Shown: positions 1 to 6,190 of the stretch, piece after piece
Numbering within the stretch: the first letter of the stretch is position 1
How the letters are laid out: each line of letters starts with the position of its first letter
NCBI GenBank assembly: GCA_036272735.1
Contig: DATAYF010000012.1
Coordinates: 1 to 10,206, forward strand
Source of the DNA: DATAYF01 sp036272735
GTDB lineage: Bacteria > Chloroflexota > Ktedonobacteria > Ktedonobacterales > Ktedonobacteraceae
Direction: 5' to 3'
DNA length: 10,206 bases
The notes under the pieces: generated by a model
Databases searched by the model: none
The model's input: the letters and a program-made list of their open reading frames with translations, nothing else
Told to the model about the DNA's origin: nothing
Made by a program: the position numbers and the translations under genes

Positions 1-456
1 GCGCTCAATGACCGTGAGACTATCAATTTCGACAGCACGGTCAAATGTCGCTTTGAAGTCGTCAGGAATGGTGTAGTGAAGGTGCTTGCGACCACCAACC
101 GTCCAGATGGACAAGGTACCATCTGTTCGAAAATCAGCATCACGCCCACGCTTGCCAATGAGAAAGAGGGCTCGTGCTTTTCTGAAGAAGAATGGACGGG
201 TTGCGGGTTTCTTATTCGACTTGGCAGTGGCGTAAGCAGCAGCCACCAGGCGAATAGCAGAGATGGTCATTTGCGCATGCAACGAACCTTTGACGCCATG
301 ATAGCAGGACCGCTGCAAATCCTAGGCGTTCAATGGTTTACCGCCATTGTAGCAAGAAGGAGACAACGCTTGCTGGACGTGCTGAAACCCCTTGAGGGTC
401 TGCTGCAAGTCCTCATCATGCGCAATCAAAATGGTGATCGCTCGTTGTATGTTCAT
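1..456 (-). pseudogene. tnpB: TnpB (IS200/IS605 OrfB) N-terminal part, broken by an amber stop
   Basis: TnpB proteins are RNA-guided DNA nucleases carried by IS200/IS605 elements. Reading down the minus strand from the ATG at 456-454 gives 152 codons to the window edge, all in one frame except a TAG at codon 45 (322-324). The sequence around the stop reads KPLNA*DLQRSCYHGVKG and is followed by LHAQMTISAIRLVAAAYATAKS, then a FFFRKARALFLIGKRGRD stretch and a DGTLSIWTVGGRK strand. This is the usual TnpB N-terminal layout (wedge and REC-like region). The RuvC catalytic motifs lie outside the window. The frame continues coherently past the stop, so a single nonsense change in an otherwise undamaged gene is the simplest reading. 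The preceding codons are open back to a TGA near 520, but ATG 456 is the natural start. Family assignment is from remembered sequence patterns, not a search. Confidence 0.8.
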
Positions 457-524
457 GGGCTTATTTGACCACGAAACAGCTCGTGCTGTCGAGTACTTGG
501 TGGGAAGGAACGCGGCAATTCACC

Positions 525-545
525 CCTCTGGCTTGAAGCCAGGGG
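525..545. repeat. Subterminal hairpin, probable left end of the TnpB element
   Basis: An 8-bp stem (one T-G wobble) with core CTGGC/GCCAG and a TTGAA loop lies about 70 bp upstream of the TnpB start. IS200/IS605 elements lack terminal inverted repeats and instead carry imperfect subterminal hairpins at each end, so this position fits the left end of the element. The boundary would then fall roughly between 545 and 566. The hairpin is seen directly; its role is inferred. Confidence 0.4.
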
Positions 546-565
546 CACCCGTGCCGCGAATTTTA

Positions 566-616
566 GGTGGAATAAGCATTGCTTGCAGTTCCCCTGCAAG
601 CAATGCTTATTCCACC
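566..616. repeat. Perfect 22-bp inverted repeat, 7-nt loop
   Basis: Arms 566-587 and 595-616 are exact reverse complements around a GTTCCCC loop. The hairpin lies 57 bp beyond the fur stop codon and next to the presumed end of the TnpB element. Neither flank has a run of T, so it is not a standard intrinsic terminator in either direction. It could be a T-tract-less terminator for fur, or a structural element related to the insertion site. Confidence 0.75.
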
Positions 617-672
617 AATGAAAGGTGAGGGAGGAGCGCAATAGAGCCTCGCCTCTTGGAGATACGCGCTAC

Positions 673-1161
673 TTATGCCTCGGTAGGTTGTGGGTGAAGA
701 GATGGACAAGCAGCTAGCTCTGGACCTATTTGCTCGTTCTGTCCGTTTGCTCCAGCTTTCGCCAGGCAGCACGAGCAGTGACCGCGAAAAATGATTTGTG
801 CCTCCTCGACTGTCCCTGGTACCCATTCCGGCAGCAGACAAGGTTTTTCACCCTTGACACAAGCAATATTGATCACGATACCGCAGTCCACGCACACAAA
901 ATGATGATGCCAGTGTTCATTTTCTTCGTAGAGAGCGGGGCCAGGCCCTGCGTCTGCCAGCATCACAATCTCGTGACTGACCAGTATATCTATGGCGTTG
1001 TAGACGGAGGCACGTGGCAAAGGTGTGTCACGTTTTCGCAGTTCTTCAACAAGCTGATCAACAGAGTGATGCCCTCCCAACTCGCGGAGCAAACTCAGGA
1101 CGAGTCGACGTGGCCGCGTGACCTTTAAATGTGCTGCCCGCAGTCGTTGTTCAACGCTCAT
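673..1161 (-). CDS. Fur-family metal-responsive repressor
   Basis: A DNA-binding repressor of the Fur/PerR/Zur family, which uses a regulatory metal to control iron, zinc or peroxide-stress genes. From the ATG at 1161 it has 162 residues. A winged-helix domain comes first (VTRPRRLVLSLLREL, then PRASVYNAIDILVSHEIV, the DNA-recognition region), followed by a dimerisation/metal domain. The His-rich HWHHHFVCVDCG stretch (about residues 83-94) gives regulatory ligands and the first CxxC (C90, C93). GHCSCC gives the second pair (C129, C132) of the structural zinc site. The residue equivalent to the conserved Asp after the first CxxC (D104 in B. subtilis PerR) appears to be Asn98. A tail of about 30 residues follows the last CxxC. 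The start at 1161 is preferred because GGAAG sits 5 nt upstream and the family usually begins close to this point; an ATG at 1185 would add 8 residues. It diverges from the nitroreductase gene. Subtype (Fur, PerR or Zur) cannot be settled from sequence alone. Confidence 0.9.
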   Translation of the reverse strand: MSVEQRLRAAHLKVTRPRRLVLSLLRELGGHHSVDQLVEELRKRDTPLPRASVYNAIDILVSHEIVMLADAGPGPALYEENEHWHHHFVCVDCGIVINIACVKGEKPCLLPEWVPGTVEEAQIIFRGHCSCCLAKAGANGQNEQIGPELAACPSLHPQPTEA

Positions 1162-1230
1162 CTCTTCTTCCAAGCGATGCTGCATAGTTTTTCCATTCTC
1201 TAATAGTGGTGCTCTCGTTACCCAGCATTC

Positions 1231-1264
1231 ATATTACTATAATATCTAATTTAGACAAAGTCAA
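1231..1264 (-). promoter_or_regulatory. fur promoter with overlapping palindromic operator
   Basis: On the minus strand TTGACT (1264-1259) and TATAGT (1241-1236) are 17 bp apart, a good sigma70-type promoter. A 6-3-6 inverted repeat, ATATTA-CTA-TAATAT (1231-1245), covers the -10 element. It is AT-rich like Fur/PerR boxes but does not match the classical 7-1-7 consensus exactly. Autoregulation by the Fur-family protein is inferred from position. Confidence 0.5.
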
Positions 1265-1276
1265 GAAACCACATCT

Positions 1277-1306
1277 TTGCTAAACACTGCAATTTTGCAG
1301 TATGAT
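1277..1306 (+). promoter_or_regulatory. Nitroreductase promoter with palindrome between -35 and -10
   Basis: TTGCTA (1277-1282) and TATGAT (1301-1306), spaced 18 bp, form a plausible promoter. The spacer contains a perfect inverted repeat, ACTGCAA-TT-TTGCAGT (1286-1301), a typical position for a repressor site. The start of transcription would fall near 1313. Confidence 0.45.
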
Positions 1307-1318
1307 GAAACGAGCACA

Positions 1319-1334
1319 GCAACATGCATGTTGC
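1319..1334. promoter_or_regulatory. 16-bp perfect palindrome in the nitroreductase leader
   Basis: GCAACATGCATGTTGC is an exact palindrome just downstream of the predicted start of transcription and 17 bp before AAGGAG (1351-1356). It could be a second operator. No protein is assigned. Confidence 0.4.
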
Positions 1335-1362
1335 CTTTGCTGAATAGATCAAGGAGAATTTA

Positions 1363-2031
1363 ATGGCTGTTCTACATCTTACCTCCGACCAGTTACTCTC
1401 TACCACTCGTGCGGTACGTAAACGTCTCGACTTTTCACGCCCGGTCGAACCAGAGATTATTCGTGAGTGTGTCGAGCTTGCTGTGCAGGCTCCCACTGGC
1501 AGCAACACGCAGCGTTGGCATTTTCTTATCGTGACCGACGCGCAGAAACGTAAAGCCATTGCTGACCTGTATCGGCAAGGCATGGCTGCGGCGTATGGCA
1601 CCCCTGCTGCTGCGCGTAATAATAGCAACAGCCAGCCAGCCAGCCAGGATTCAGAACAGGCCCGTACTCAGCAGCGTGTCTTGAGTTCAGCACAATACCT
1701 TGCCGAACATATGCATGAAGCCCCGGTCTTCGTTATTCCTTGCATCCAGGGGCGATTAGATGGATTGTCCAGCGCCAGGCAGGCGGGCGCGTGGGGCTCT
1801 ATTTTACCAGCGGTCTGGAGCTTCATGCTGGCCGCCCGCGAACGTGAGCTTGGCACCGCGTGGACGACCTTGCACCTTGGCTACGAAAAAGAGGCCGCCG
1901 AGATCCTTGGTATCCCCTACGACAAAATAACGCAGGCCGCCCTGATCCCGGTTGCCTACACGCTGGGGACAGATTTCAAGCCAGGTCCCCGTAAACCACT
2001 CGACGAAGTTTTACACTGGAACCAGTGGTAG
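1363..2031 (+). CDS. Nitroreductase-family FMN oxidoreductase
   Basis: A flavin-dependent NAD(P)H oxidoreductase of the nitroreductase superfamily, cytosolic and normally dimeric, acting on nitro compounds, quinones or related electrophiles; the true substrate is unknown. The 222 residues match the usual family length. RAVRKRLDF (16-24) corresponds to the N-terminal FMN-phosphate motif, APTGSNTQRWHFLIV (43-57) is the characteristic FMN-binding segment, and the helix SILPAVWSFMLAARERELGTAW (146-167) with LGIPYDK downstream completes the fold. Residues about 77-105 are an Ala/Ser/Gln-rich, low-complexity loop, longer than I would expect. The start is supported by AAGGAG 6 nt upstream. Divergent from the Fur-family gene and with its own operator-like palindromes, it may belong to an oxidative or electrophile stress response (inference). 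Confidence 0.9.
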   Translation: MAVLHLTSDQLLSTTRAVRKRLDFSRPVEPEIIRECVELAVQAPTGSNTQRWHFLIVTDAQKRKAIADLYRQGMAAAYGTPAAARNNSNSQPASQDSEQARTQQRVLSSAQYLAEHMHEAPVFVIPCIQGRLDGLSSARQAGAWGSILPAVWSFMLAARERELGTAWTTLHLGYEKEAAEILGIPYDKITQAALIPVAYTLGTDFKPGPRKPLDEVLHWNQW

Positions 2032-2035
2032 ATGG

Positions 2036-2087
2036 CATATAAAGGAGTATTAATGGTTTCCGGAAACCATTAATACTCCTTTATATG
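2036..2087. repeat. 52-bp perfect palindrome with Shine-Dalgarno site and minigene on both strands
   Basis: The arms 2036-2061 and 2062-2087 are exact reverse complements with no spacer. The palindrome begins 5 nt after the nitroreductase stop and ends 16 nt before the GNAT start. Each strand reads AAAGGAG, then 5 nt, then ATG and five further codons and TAA, encoding MVSGNH. By symmetry the same ribosome site and peptide exist on the other strand. In RNA the Shine-Dalgarno site would be buried in the stem. No T-run follows on either side. Confidence 0.8.
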
Positions 2088-2103
2088 AGAGAGAAAAAGA
2101 GCA

Positions 2104-2712
2104 ATGGATAGCGTACAAACTCAGGAAAACCTGATTATCAGCATTGTAGGAGAAAAGGTTGCCCTTGGCCCCATTCGTCGTGACCTGGTGCCACTCTATC
2201 AGCGTTGGATCAACGACTTTGCTGTTCTACGTACACTTCATCTTCCTCGGCCTTCGACATTTGAAGAAATCATGGCTCACTATGATGCGGAGGTTGAGCA
2301 GGAACGCCAGCGCCGCGTTGTTTATTTCACCATCTATGACCGTGCTACCTTACGTCCCATTGGTAGGACTGATCTGGGAGATATTAATTATCGGGATCGC
2401 AGTGCCTACTTCGGTATCGAAATTGGTGAGGCTGACTATCGAGGACATGGATATGGAACGGAGGCAATCCGCTTAATGCTTGATTATGCCTTCACGGCGC
2501 TTGGCTTGCATAACGTTGCCCTTGAAACCTGGGAATACAATCTTGCAGGGCAACGCGCCTACGCGAAGGCTGGATTTCGTGAAATCGGACGACGGCGACA
2601 GGCGAAATTTATGAACGGTAAACTGTGGGATATTGTGCACATGGATTGCCTTTCCACCGAGTTCGTCAGCCCGGTTCTTGCCCAAATATTGGTGCCCGAT
2701 GAGCAGCGTTAA
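2104..2712 (+). CDS. GNAT-family N-acetyltransferase (RimJ/RimL-like)
   Basis: A cytosolic acetyltransferase that transfers acetyl from acetyl-CoA to an amine. The 202-residue protein shows the Acetyltransf_3 pattern: GEKVALGPIRRDLVPLYQRW (16-35) at the N-terminus; the central strand YFGIEIGEADYRGHGYGTEA (102-121) with the acetyl-CoA pyrophosphate loop RGHGYG (113-118); and the motif B region YNLAGQRAYAKAGFREIGRR (145-164). Substrate could be a ribosomal-protein N-terminus, an aminoglycoside-like drug or a polyamine; the sequence does not decide. The region before the ATG is purine-rich (GAGAGAAAAAGAG) with only a weak Shine-Dalgarno match, notable because a strong one is locked inside the palindrome just upstream. 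The next gene starts 3 nt after the stop, so the two are probably co-transcribed. Confidence 0.88.
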   Translation: MDSVQTQENLIISIVGEKVALGPIRRDLVPLYQRWINDFAVLRTLHLPRPSTFEEIMAHYDAEVEQERQRRVVYFTIYDRATLRPIGRTDLGDINYRDRSAYFGIEIGEADYRGHGYGTEAIRLMLDYAFTALGLHNVALETWEYNLAGQRAYAKAGFREIGRRRQAKFMNGKLWDIVHMDCLSTEFVSPVLAQILVPDEQR

Positions 2713-2715
2713 GGA

Positions 2716-3303
2716 ATGTACACTGTTTACATGCACAAAACGTACGATCAGTGCCGCACTGCCTTCCTGCTTGGCTGCTTATTCTGGCTAGCAGCCTGTG
2801 GCACGACGCCAACCGCATCACAAACACGGGATGCCGGGCAATATCAGAGCATCAAGCAGGACGATGGTATCAGTACGCTTGCCTTTACAACCATGGGCGC
2901 GGTCTCTGGCACCTACACATTACATACTACGCAAACCATCTCCAAACTGCGGCACGGGCACAAAGAATTTACCATCGACATCGTTGATAGCAACAAAACC
3001 GCGTTCCTGGTGTTTTACGGTTATCATGGTCCCGGCAGGTATACGCTGACCAATCGCGACAACGGCGGTGAAGTACATATCAGCCTGGGAAGCGAGCAGA
3101 CTACCTGGGACCTGGCTATGGCTCCCACCGCCTCTTGCTCGCTTACTATCAGTAGCGATATTCCTATAGCCGCAACAGATATGGATCGCATGCAGGGCAG
3201 CTTTTCCTGTCCACATCTTCCGCCTGCTACCCCTTCCGGTCATGCCTGGCCTATCGACATCAAAAATGGTCATTTTACCGTTTGTATCATCGTCGAAAGC
3301 TAG
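2716..3303 (+). CDS. Small secreted lipoprotein of unknown function
   Basis: A 195-residue protein with a lipoprotein signal peptide: basic residues K8 and R14, a hydrophobic core AFLLGCLFWLAAC, and a lipobox LAAC with lipidation expected at Cys28. It should be anchored on the outside of the membrane. The mature part is predicted beta-rich, with YHGPGRYTLTNRDNGG (103-118) and a pair of cysteines, C141 and C165 (the latter in MQGSFSCPHL), that could form a disulfide; C190 is near the end. I recognise no family. The ATG at 2716 follows AAGGA with no spacer. The ATG at 2731 would give a more typical signal peptide but is 15 nt from that site, so initiation is probably coupled to GNAT translation and the start is uncertain. 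Confidence 0.75.
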   Translation: MYTVYMHKTYDQCRTAFLLGCLFWLAACGTTPTASQTRDAGQYQSIKQDDGISTLAFTTMGAVSGTYTLHTTQTISKLRHGHKEFTIDIVDSNKTAFLVFYGYHGPGRYTLTNRDNGGEVHISLGSEQTTWDLAMAPTASCSLTISSDIPIAATDMDRMQGSFSCPHLPPATPSGHAWPIDIKNGHFTVCIIVES

Positions 3304-3317
3304 CGTGTAGAGAGGTA

Positions 3318-3347
3318 TTGACAGGAGTGCTATTCATGAACTACTAT
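3318..3347 (+). promoter_or_regulatory. Possible promoter downstream of the lipoprotein gene
   Basis: TTGACA (3318-3323), a consensus -35, and TACTAT (3342-3347), a 4 of 6 -10, are spaced 18 bp, giving a start near 3354. It could drive the ABC operon with a long leader, or a short RNA ending at the hairpin 3417-3446. Confidence 0.4.
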
Positions 3348-3416
3348 TTGTGTTATACCACATGTCAACGTTGTCATTTTATTGACTTGAGAAAGGATTT
3401 CTTAGCAAAGACCGCG

Positions 3417-3446
3417 AACGATCTCTTCTACTTGTAGGTCGTTTTT
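3417..3446 (+). terminator. Hairpin followed by T-run
   Basis: AACGATCT (3417-3424) pairs with AGGTCGTT (3436-3443) over 8 bp with one G-T wobble and an 11-nt loop. The T-run of the stem continues to GTTTTTG. It may end the GNAT-lipoprotein transcript or a short RNA from 3354. The stem is modest. Confidence 0.4.
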
Positions 3447-3542
3447 GTACCGACGTCAATTGAACAAGTTTGTTATTCCTGGGCGAAAGCTTGTCACGCC
3501 TCTGGTCTACGACCGGGCGATGCGAGCAACGTAGTGCATACG

Positions 3543-3558
3543 CTAGCAAGGTTGCTAG
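3543..3558. promoter_or_regulatory. 16-bp inverted repeat, candidate operator of the sugar operon
   Basis: CTAGCAA-GG-TTGCTAG is a perfect 7-2-7 inverted repeat 150 bp upstream of the binding-protein gene. Size and GCAA/TTGC half-sites recall LacI-type operators of sugar operons, but the centre is GG rather than the usual CG. No regulator gene is nearby. Confidence 0.35.
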
Positions 3559-3709
3559 TAAGTGAAACCATTGAATGTTTTTATTCTCTTTACATATCTG
3601 TAAGCATTCATATTGAGAAAAATGCCTTCGTGTCGTTTCTTCGTTCATATAAGCGCGTTCAGCAGCTTTCTCATTTCTATGAATGTAGGGAAGTACAAGG
3701 AGAAAATGT

Positions 3710-5086
3710 ATGCCCACGCTGTTGAAACGATTCCACCTTATCCCGCTTGTGACCTGCCTGTTCCTGGTCAGCATCCTATTTACCGCCTGTGGTGGCAGCA
3801 ACACGACCAGTAGCAATGGTAAAACGGTCATCACCGTTGCCTTTCAGCAGTTCGGACCACCACCCTATCACGATCAAACATGGTGGAACAAGGTCAAACA
3901 AAAAGTTGAAGCAACCTACCCCAACATTCAGGTCAATCTAGAGCCTATCGTGGCCGACGAAGGCAGTTATTATACGAAAATCGATCTCATGCTCCGTTCT
4001 GCCAACACTGCTCCCGATCTTGTGCGCGAAGATAGCTTCTTGATCGGTTCAGATGCGACGGCGGGCTACCTGGCTCCCCTGGACAACTATCTGAAATCGT
4101 GGCCCGATTATAAGCAGTGGTTCCCTAGCATGCAGAAGATCACCACGTTCAATGGGCATAACTATGGCGTGATGAACGGGACCGATGACCGCCTGATCTG
4201 GTACAACAAGCAGATCTTCCAAAAAGCCGGTTTATCAACCAACTGGCAGCCCAATAACTGGCAAGATATCCTCACCGCTGCCAAAGCTATCAAAGCGAAG
4301 GTGCCGAACGTCATCCCGATGAACCTCTATTCGGGCATCCCGATGGACGAAGCGTCGAGCATGCAGGGCTTCGAGATGCTGCTCTATGGCACTGGTGATC
4401 CGCTGTACGACTACAGTACCAATAAGTGGATCGCTTCCAGTAAGGGTATTGCAGATTCGCTTAACTTCGTCAAGCAAGTCTACAATCCATCAAATCTGCT
4501 GGGTCCGACCAACGATATCGCGTTGAGCACGCAAGCTGGCAATACGGTGCCACAGCAATTAATACCCCAGGGGAAAGTTGCGATGGACATCGATGGCTCC
4601 TGGCTCCCTGGAAGCTGGGAGGCTGGTCAGGCTGCCGCGTGGCCGCAATGGCAGCAGACGATGGGCGTCGCCAAAATGCCAACTGAATTCGGGCAAGCTC
4701 CCAAGAATGTCACGCTCTCCGGCGGGTGGGCGTACTCGATCAGCCAGCAGTCTCAGCACAAGGATGCCGCTTTTAAAGTGTTGCAAGTTGCCAACAGCCT
4801 CGACCTGCTGTCCAGCTACGATGTGGATGCCGCACAGATTGCGCCGCGTCAGGATATTATCAATGTCCCCGCGTATAAAAATCTGCCGGACAACACGTTC
4901 TTTACCAACATGGTATCCTTCACGCAGTTCCGTCCAGCATTTCCGGCTTATCCCAAGATTTCGACCCAGATTGACTCGGCCATGCAACATGTCATGCAGG
5001 GTCAGAGTGCGTCGAGTGCCATGGCAGCCTATTCTCAGGCCGTGACAGGAATCGCGGGACAGAGCAATACCGAAACGCGTCCTTGA
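3710..5086 (+). CDS. Carbohydrate ABC transporter substrate-binding lipoprotein
   Basis: The extracellular receptor of an importer, delivering a sugar (mono- or oligosaccharide, or glycerol-phosphate-like) to the permeases encoded next. It has 458 residues, usual for family 1 (MalE/UgpB-like) binding proteins. A lysine/arginine n-region, a hydrophobic core and the lipobox FTAC-GGS place the lipidated Cys at residue 27. The mature protein starts with a Ser/Thr/Asn-rich linker and the strand VITVAFQQFG. Typical features follow: WWNKVKQKVEATYPNIQV, APDLVREDSF, a LIWYNKQIFQKAGL segment (the YNK..F.KAG signature), GKVAMDIDGSW and LSGGWAYSISQQSQHKDAAFK. Many Trp and Tyr residues suit sugar stacking. 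AAGGAG lies 7 nt upstream of the ATG. It heads the operon with the two permeases. The exact sugar cannot be read from the sequence. Confidence 0.93.
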   Translation: MPTLLKRFHLIPLVTCLFLVSILFTACGGSNTTSSNGKTVITVAFQQFGPPPYHDQTWWNKVKQKVEATYPNIQVNLEPIVADEGSYYTKIDLMLRSANTAPDLVREDSFLIGSDATAGYLAPLDNYLKSWPDYKQWFPSMQKITTFNGHNYGVMNGTDDRLIWYNKQIFQKAGLSTNWQPNNWQDILTAAKAIKAKVPNVIPMNLYSGIPMDEASSMQGFEMLLYGTGDPLYDYSTNKWIASSKGIADSLNFVKQVYNPSNLLGPTNDIALSTQAGNTVPQQLIPQGKVAMDIDGSWLPGSWEAGQAAAWPQWQQTMGVAKMPTEFGQAPKNVTLSGGWAYSISQQSQHKDAAFKVLQVANSLDLLSSYDVDAAQIAPRQDIINVPAYKNLPDNTFFTNMVSFTQFRPAFPAYPKISTQIDSAMQHVMQGQSASSAMAAYSQAVTGIAGQSNTETRP

Positions 5087-5114
5087 TCCTAGACCCTTAA
5101 CGCATCTTATTCCA

Positions 5115-5144
5115 CGACAGGAGGCGGCTACCCGCTTCCTGTCG
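5115..5144 (+). promoter_or_regulatory. Strong hairpin between binding protein and first permease
   Basis: A 13-bp stem (outer CGACAGGA/TCCTGTCG, one wobble, inner GCGG/CCGC) with a CTAC loop. It lies 28 nt after the binding-protein stop and ends before AGGGGAG (5163-5169) of the permease. No T-run follows. Such hairpins in malE-malF type gaps protect the upstream mRNA or reduce downstream transcription, so the binding protein exceeds the permeases; this role is inferred. Confidence 0.55.
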
Positions 5145-5177
5145 CCACCTTTATGACTAGACAGGGGAGTTGCCCAT

Positions 5178-6125
5178 ATGCAACAGGTGAAGATCAAGGA
5201 GGAGACGCTAGCGTTTGTAGCGCCGCCCTCTGGTGTTCAGCAGCGTAAGCGTCTGCGTATCAGCCTATTATTCATGGCCCCGGCATTCATCGTCATCGTC
5301 ATCTTTATGCTTGGCCCCGCTTTCTGGGCGTTTTACGTCTCCTTCACCAATATGTCACTTACCGGCGCGGGCGCGGCCACGCCACAGTTTGTGGGCTGGC
5401 AAAACTTCGTGCAAATTCTGCGCGATAGCGAGTTTCTCAACGCCTTTCGTGTCTCGCTGACCTACCTCGTTGGCTCGGCCTTGATAGGACAGGCGCTACT
5501 GGGTCTGATCCTGGCGCTTTTGATGCGCCACCGCAACCCCACGTTCAAGGCGGTACTCGGCGGCATTATTATTTGCGCCTGGGTGATCCCCGACGTGGTT
5601 GCTGGTTTCTTGTGGAGTGCTTTTTTGGCGGGTGGACCGCAGAGCGTGCTTGCCCCCGGCCTGCTGAATACCATCATGAGCACATTTGCCCTGCCTCAGC
5701 ATGCCTGGTTACAAAGTTACCCAATGGCGATGATCATTGTCGCCAACATCTGGCGCGGCACGGCGTTCTCCATGCTGCTCTATGCTTCGGCGCTCGAAGG
5801 CGTTCCCGAAGAGTTGCTGGAAGCCGCAAATATCGATGGTGCGGGCGCGTGGTCTCGTTTGCGCCATATTATCGTGCCGCTGATTAAGGGCTCGATTGCC
5901 ACCGATCTCCTGCTGATTACATTGGCAACACTCTCCGACTTCACACTGGTATACGTGTTGACTGGTGGTAGTGACCTCAACACCGAATTGATGACCATTT
6001 ACCAATATCGGCAAGCATTCCAGTTCTACCAGATCGGCTACGGCAGCGCGATTGCTCTGCTGATTATCCTGGTGGGAGCTATTCTCTCGCTGCTGTATAT
6101 TCGTGTCTTGCGCATCGATATGTAA
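5178..6125 (+). CDS. Sugar ABC transporter permease, MalF type
   Basis: One half of the membrane channel of the importer. The 315 residues have a cytoplasmic N-terminus with a basic QQRKRLR stretch and about six membrane segments, the first at about residues 30-55 (LFMAPAFIVIVIFMLGPAFWAF) and others near 95-116, 125-150, 183-205, 240-262 and 290-310. The EAA loop that docks the ATPase is present: EAANIDGAGAWSRLRHIIVP (215-234), with the conserved Gly221 and Pro234. The N-terminal segments and position after the binding protein suit the MalF subclass. AGGGGAG precedes the ATG by 8 nt. The second permease follows after 65 nt. Confidence 0.93.
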   Translation: MQQVKIKEETLAFVAPPSGVQQRKRLRISLLFMAPAFIVIVIFMLGPAFWAFYVSFTNMSLTGAGAATPQFVGWQNFVQILRDSEFLNAFRVSLTYLVGSALIGQALLGLILALLMRHRNPTFKAVLGGIIICAWVIPDVVAGFLWSAFLAGGPQSVLAPGLLNTIMSTFALPQHAWLQSYPMAMIIVANIWRGTAFSMLLYASALEGVPEELLEAANIDGAGAWSRLRHIIVPLIKGSIATDLLLITLATLSDFTLVYVLTGGSDLNTELMTIYQYRQAFQFYQIGYGSAIALLIILVGAILSLLYIRVLRIDM

Positions 6126-6190
6126 CATAGACCGTCGGAAACGCTATTCCTGTTGCTCTGTTGCGTCATCATCTGACGGGGAGGAAGTGT

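Larger units (their letters stand above)
3304..3709. other. Non-coding leader region before the sugar ABC operon
   Basis: I see no convincing gene in this 400-bp interval; short open frames here lack family features and good ribosome sites. It holds a possible promoter (3318-3347), a T-tract hairpin (3417-3446), a 7-2-7 palindrome (3543-3558) and a weak promoter-like pair, TTTACA (3589-3594) and TATTGA (3611-3616), before the binding-protein gene. AAGGAG at 3697-3702 serves the next gene. Confidence 0.6.

Noticed and set aside
453..641. 62-codon minus-strand frame across the hairpin 566-616.
   Set aside because: It reads through a perfect inverted repeat and the presumed element end in another frame than TnpB; no coding features.
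2013..2026. CACTGG-AA-CCAGTG palindrome at the end of the nitroreductase gene.
   Set aside because: Falls within codons for the normal C-terminus and leaves no loop; likely chance.
4559..5197. 212-codon minus-strand frame.
   Set aside because: It is antisense to the sugar-binding lipoprotein gene; composition is Arg/Gly/His-rich as expected for a shadow frame.
6131..6180. CCGTC...GACGG pairing between the two permease genes.
   Set aside because: Only 5 bp with a large loop; too weak to call a regulatory hairpin.
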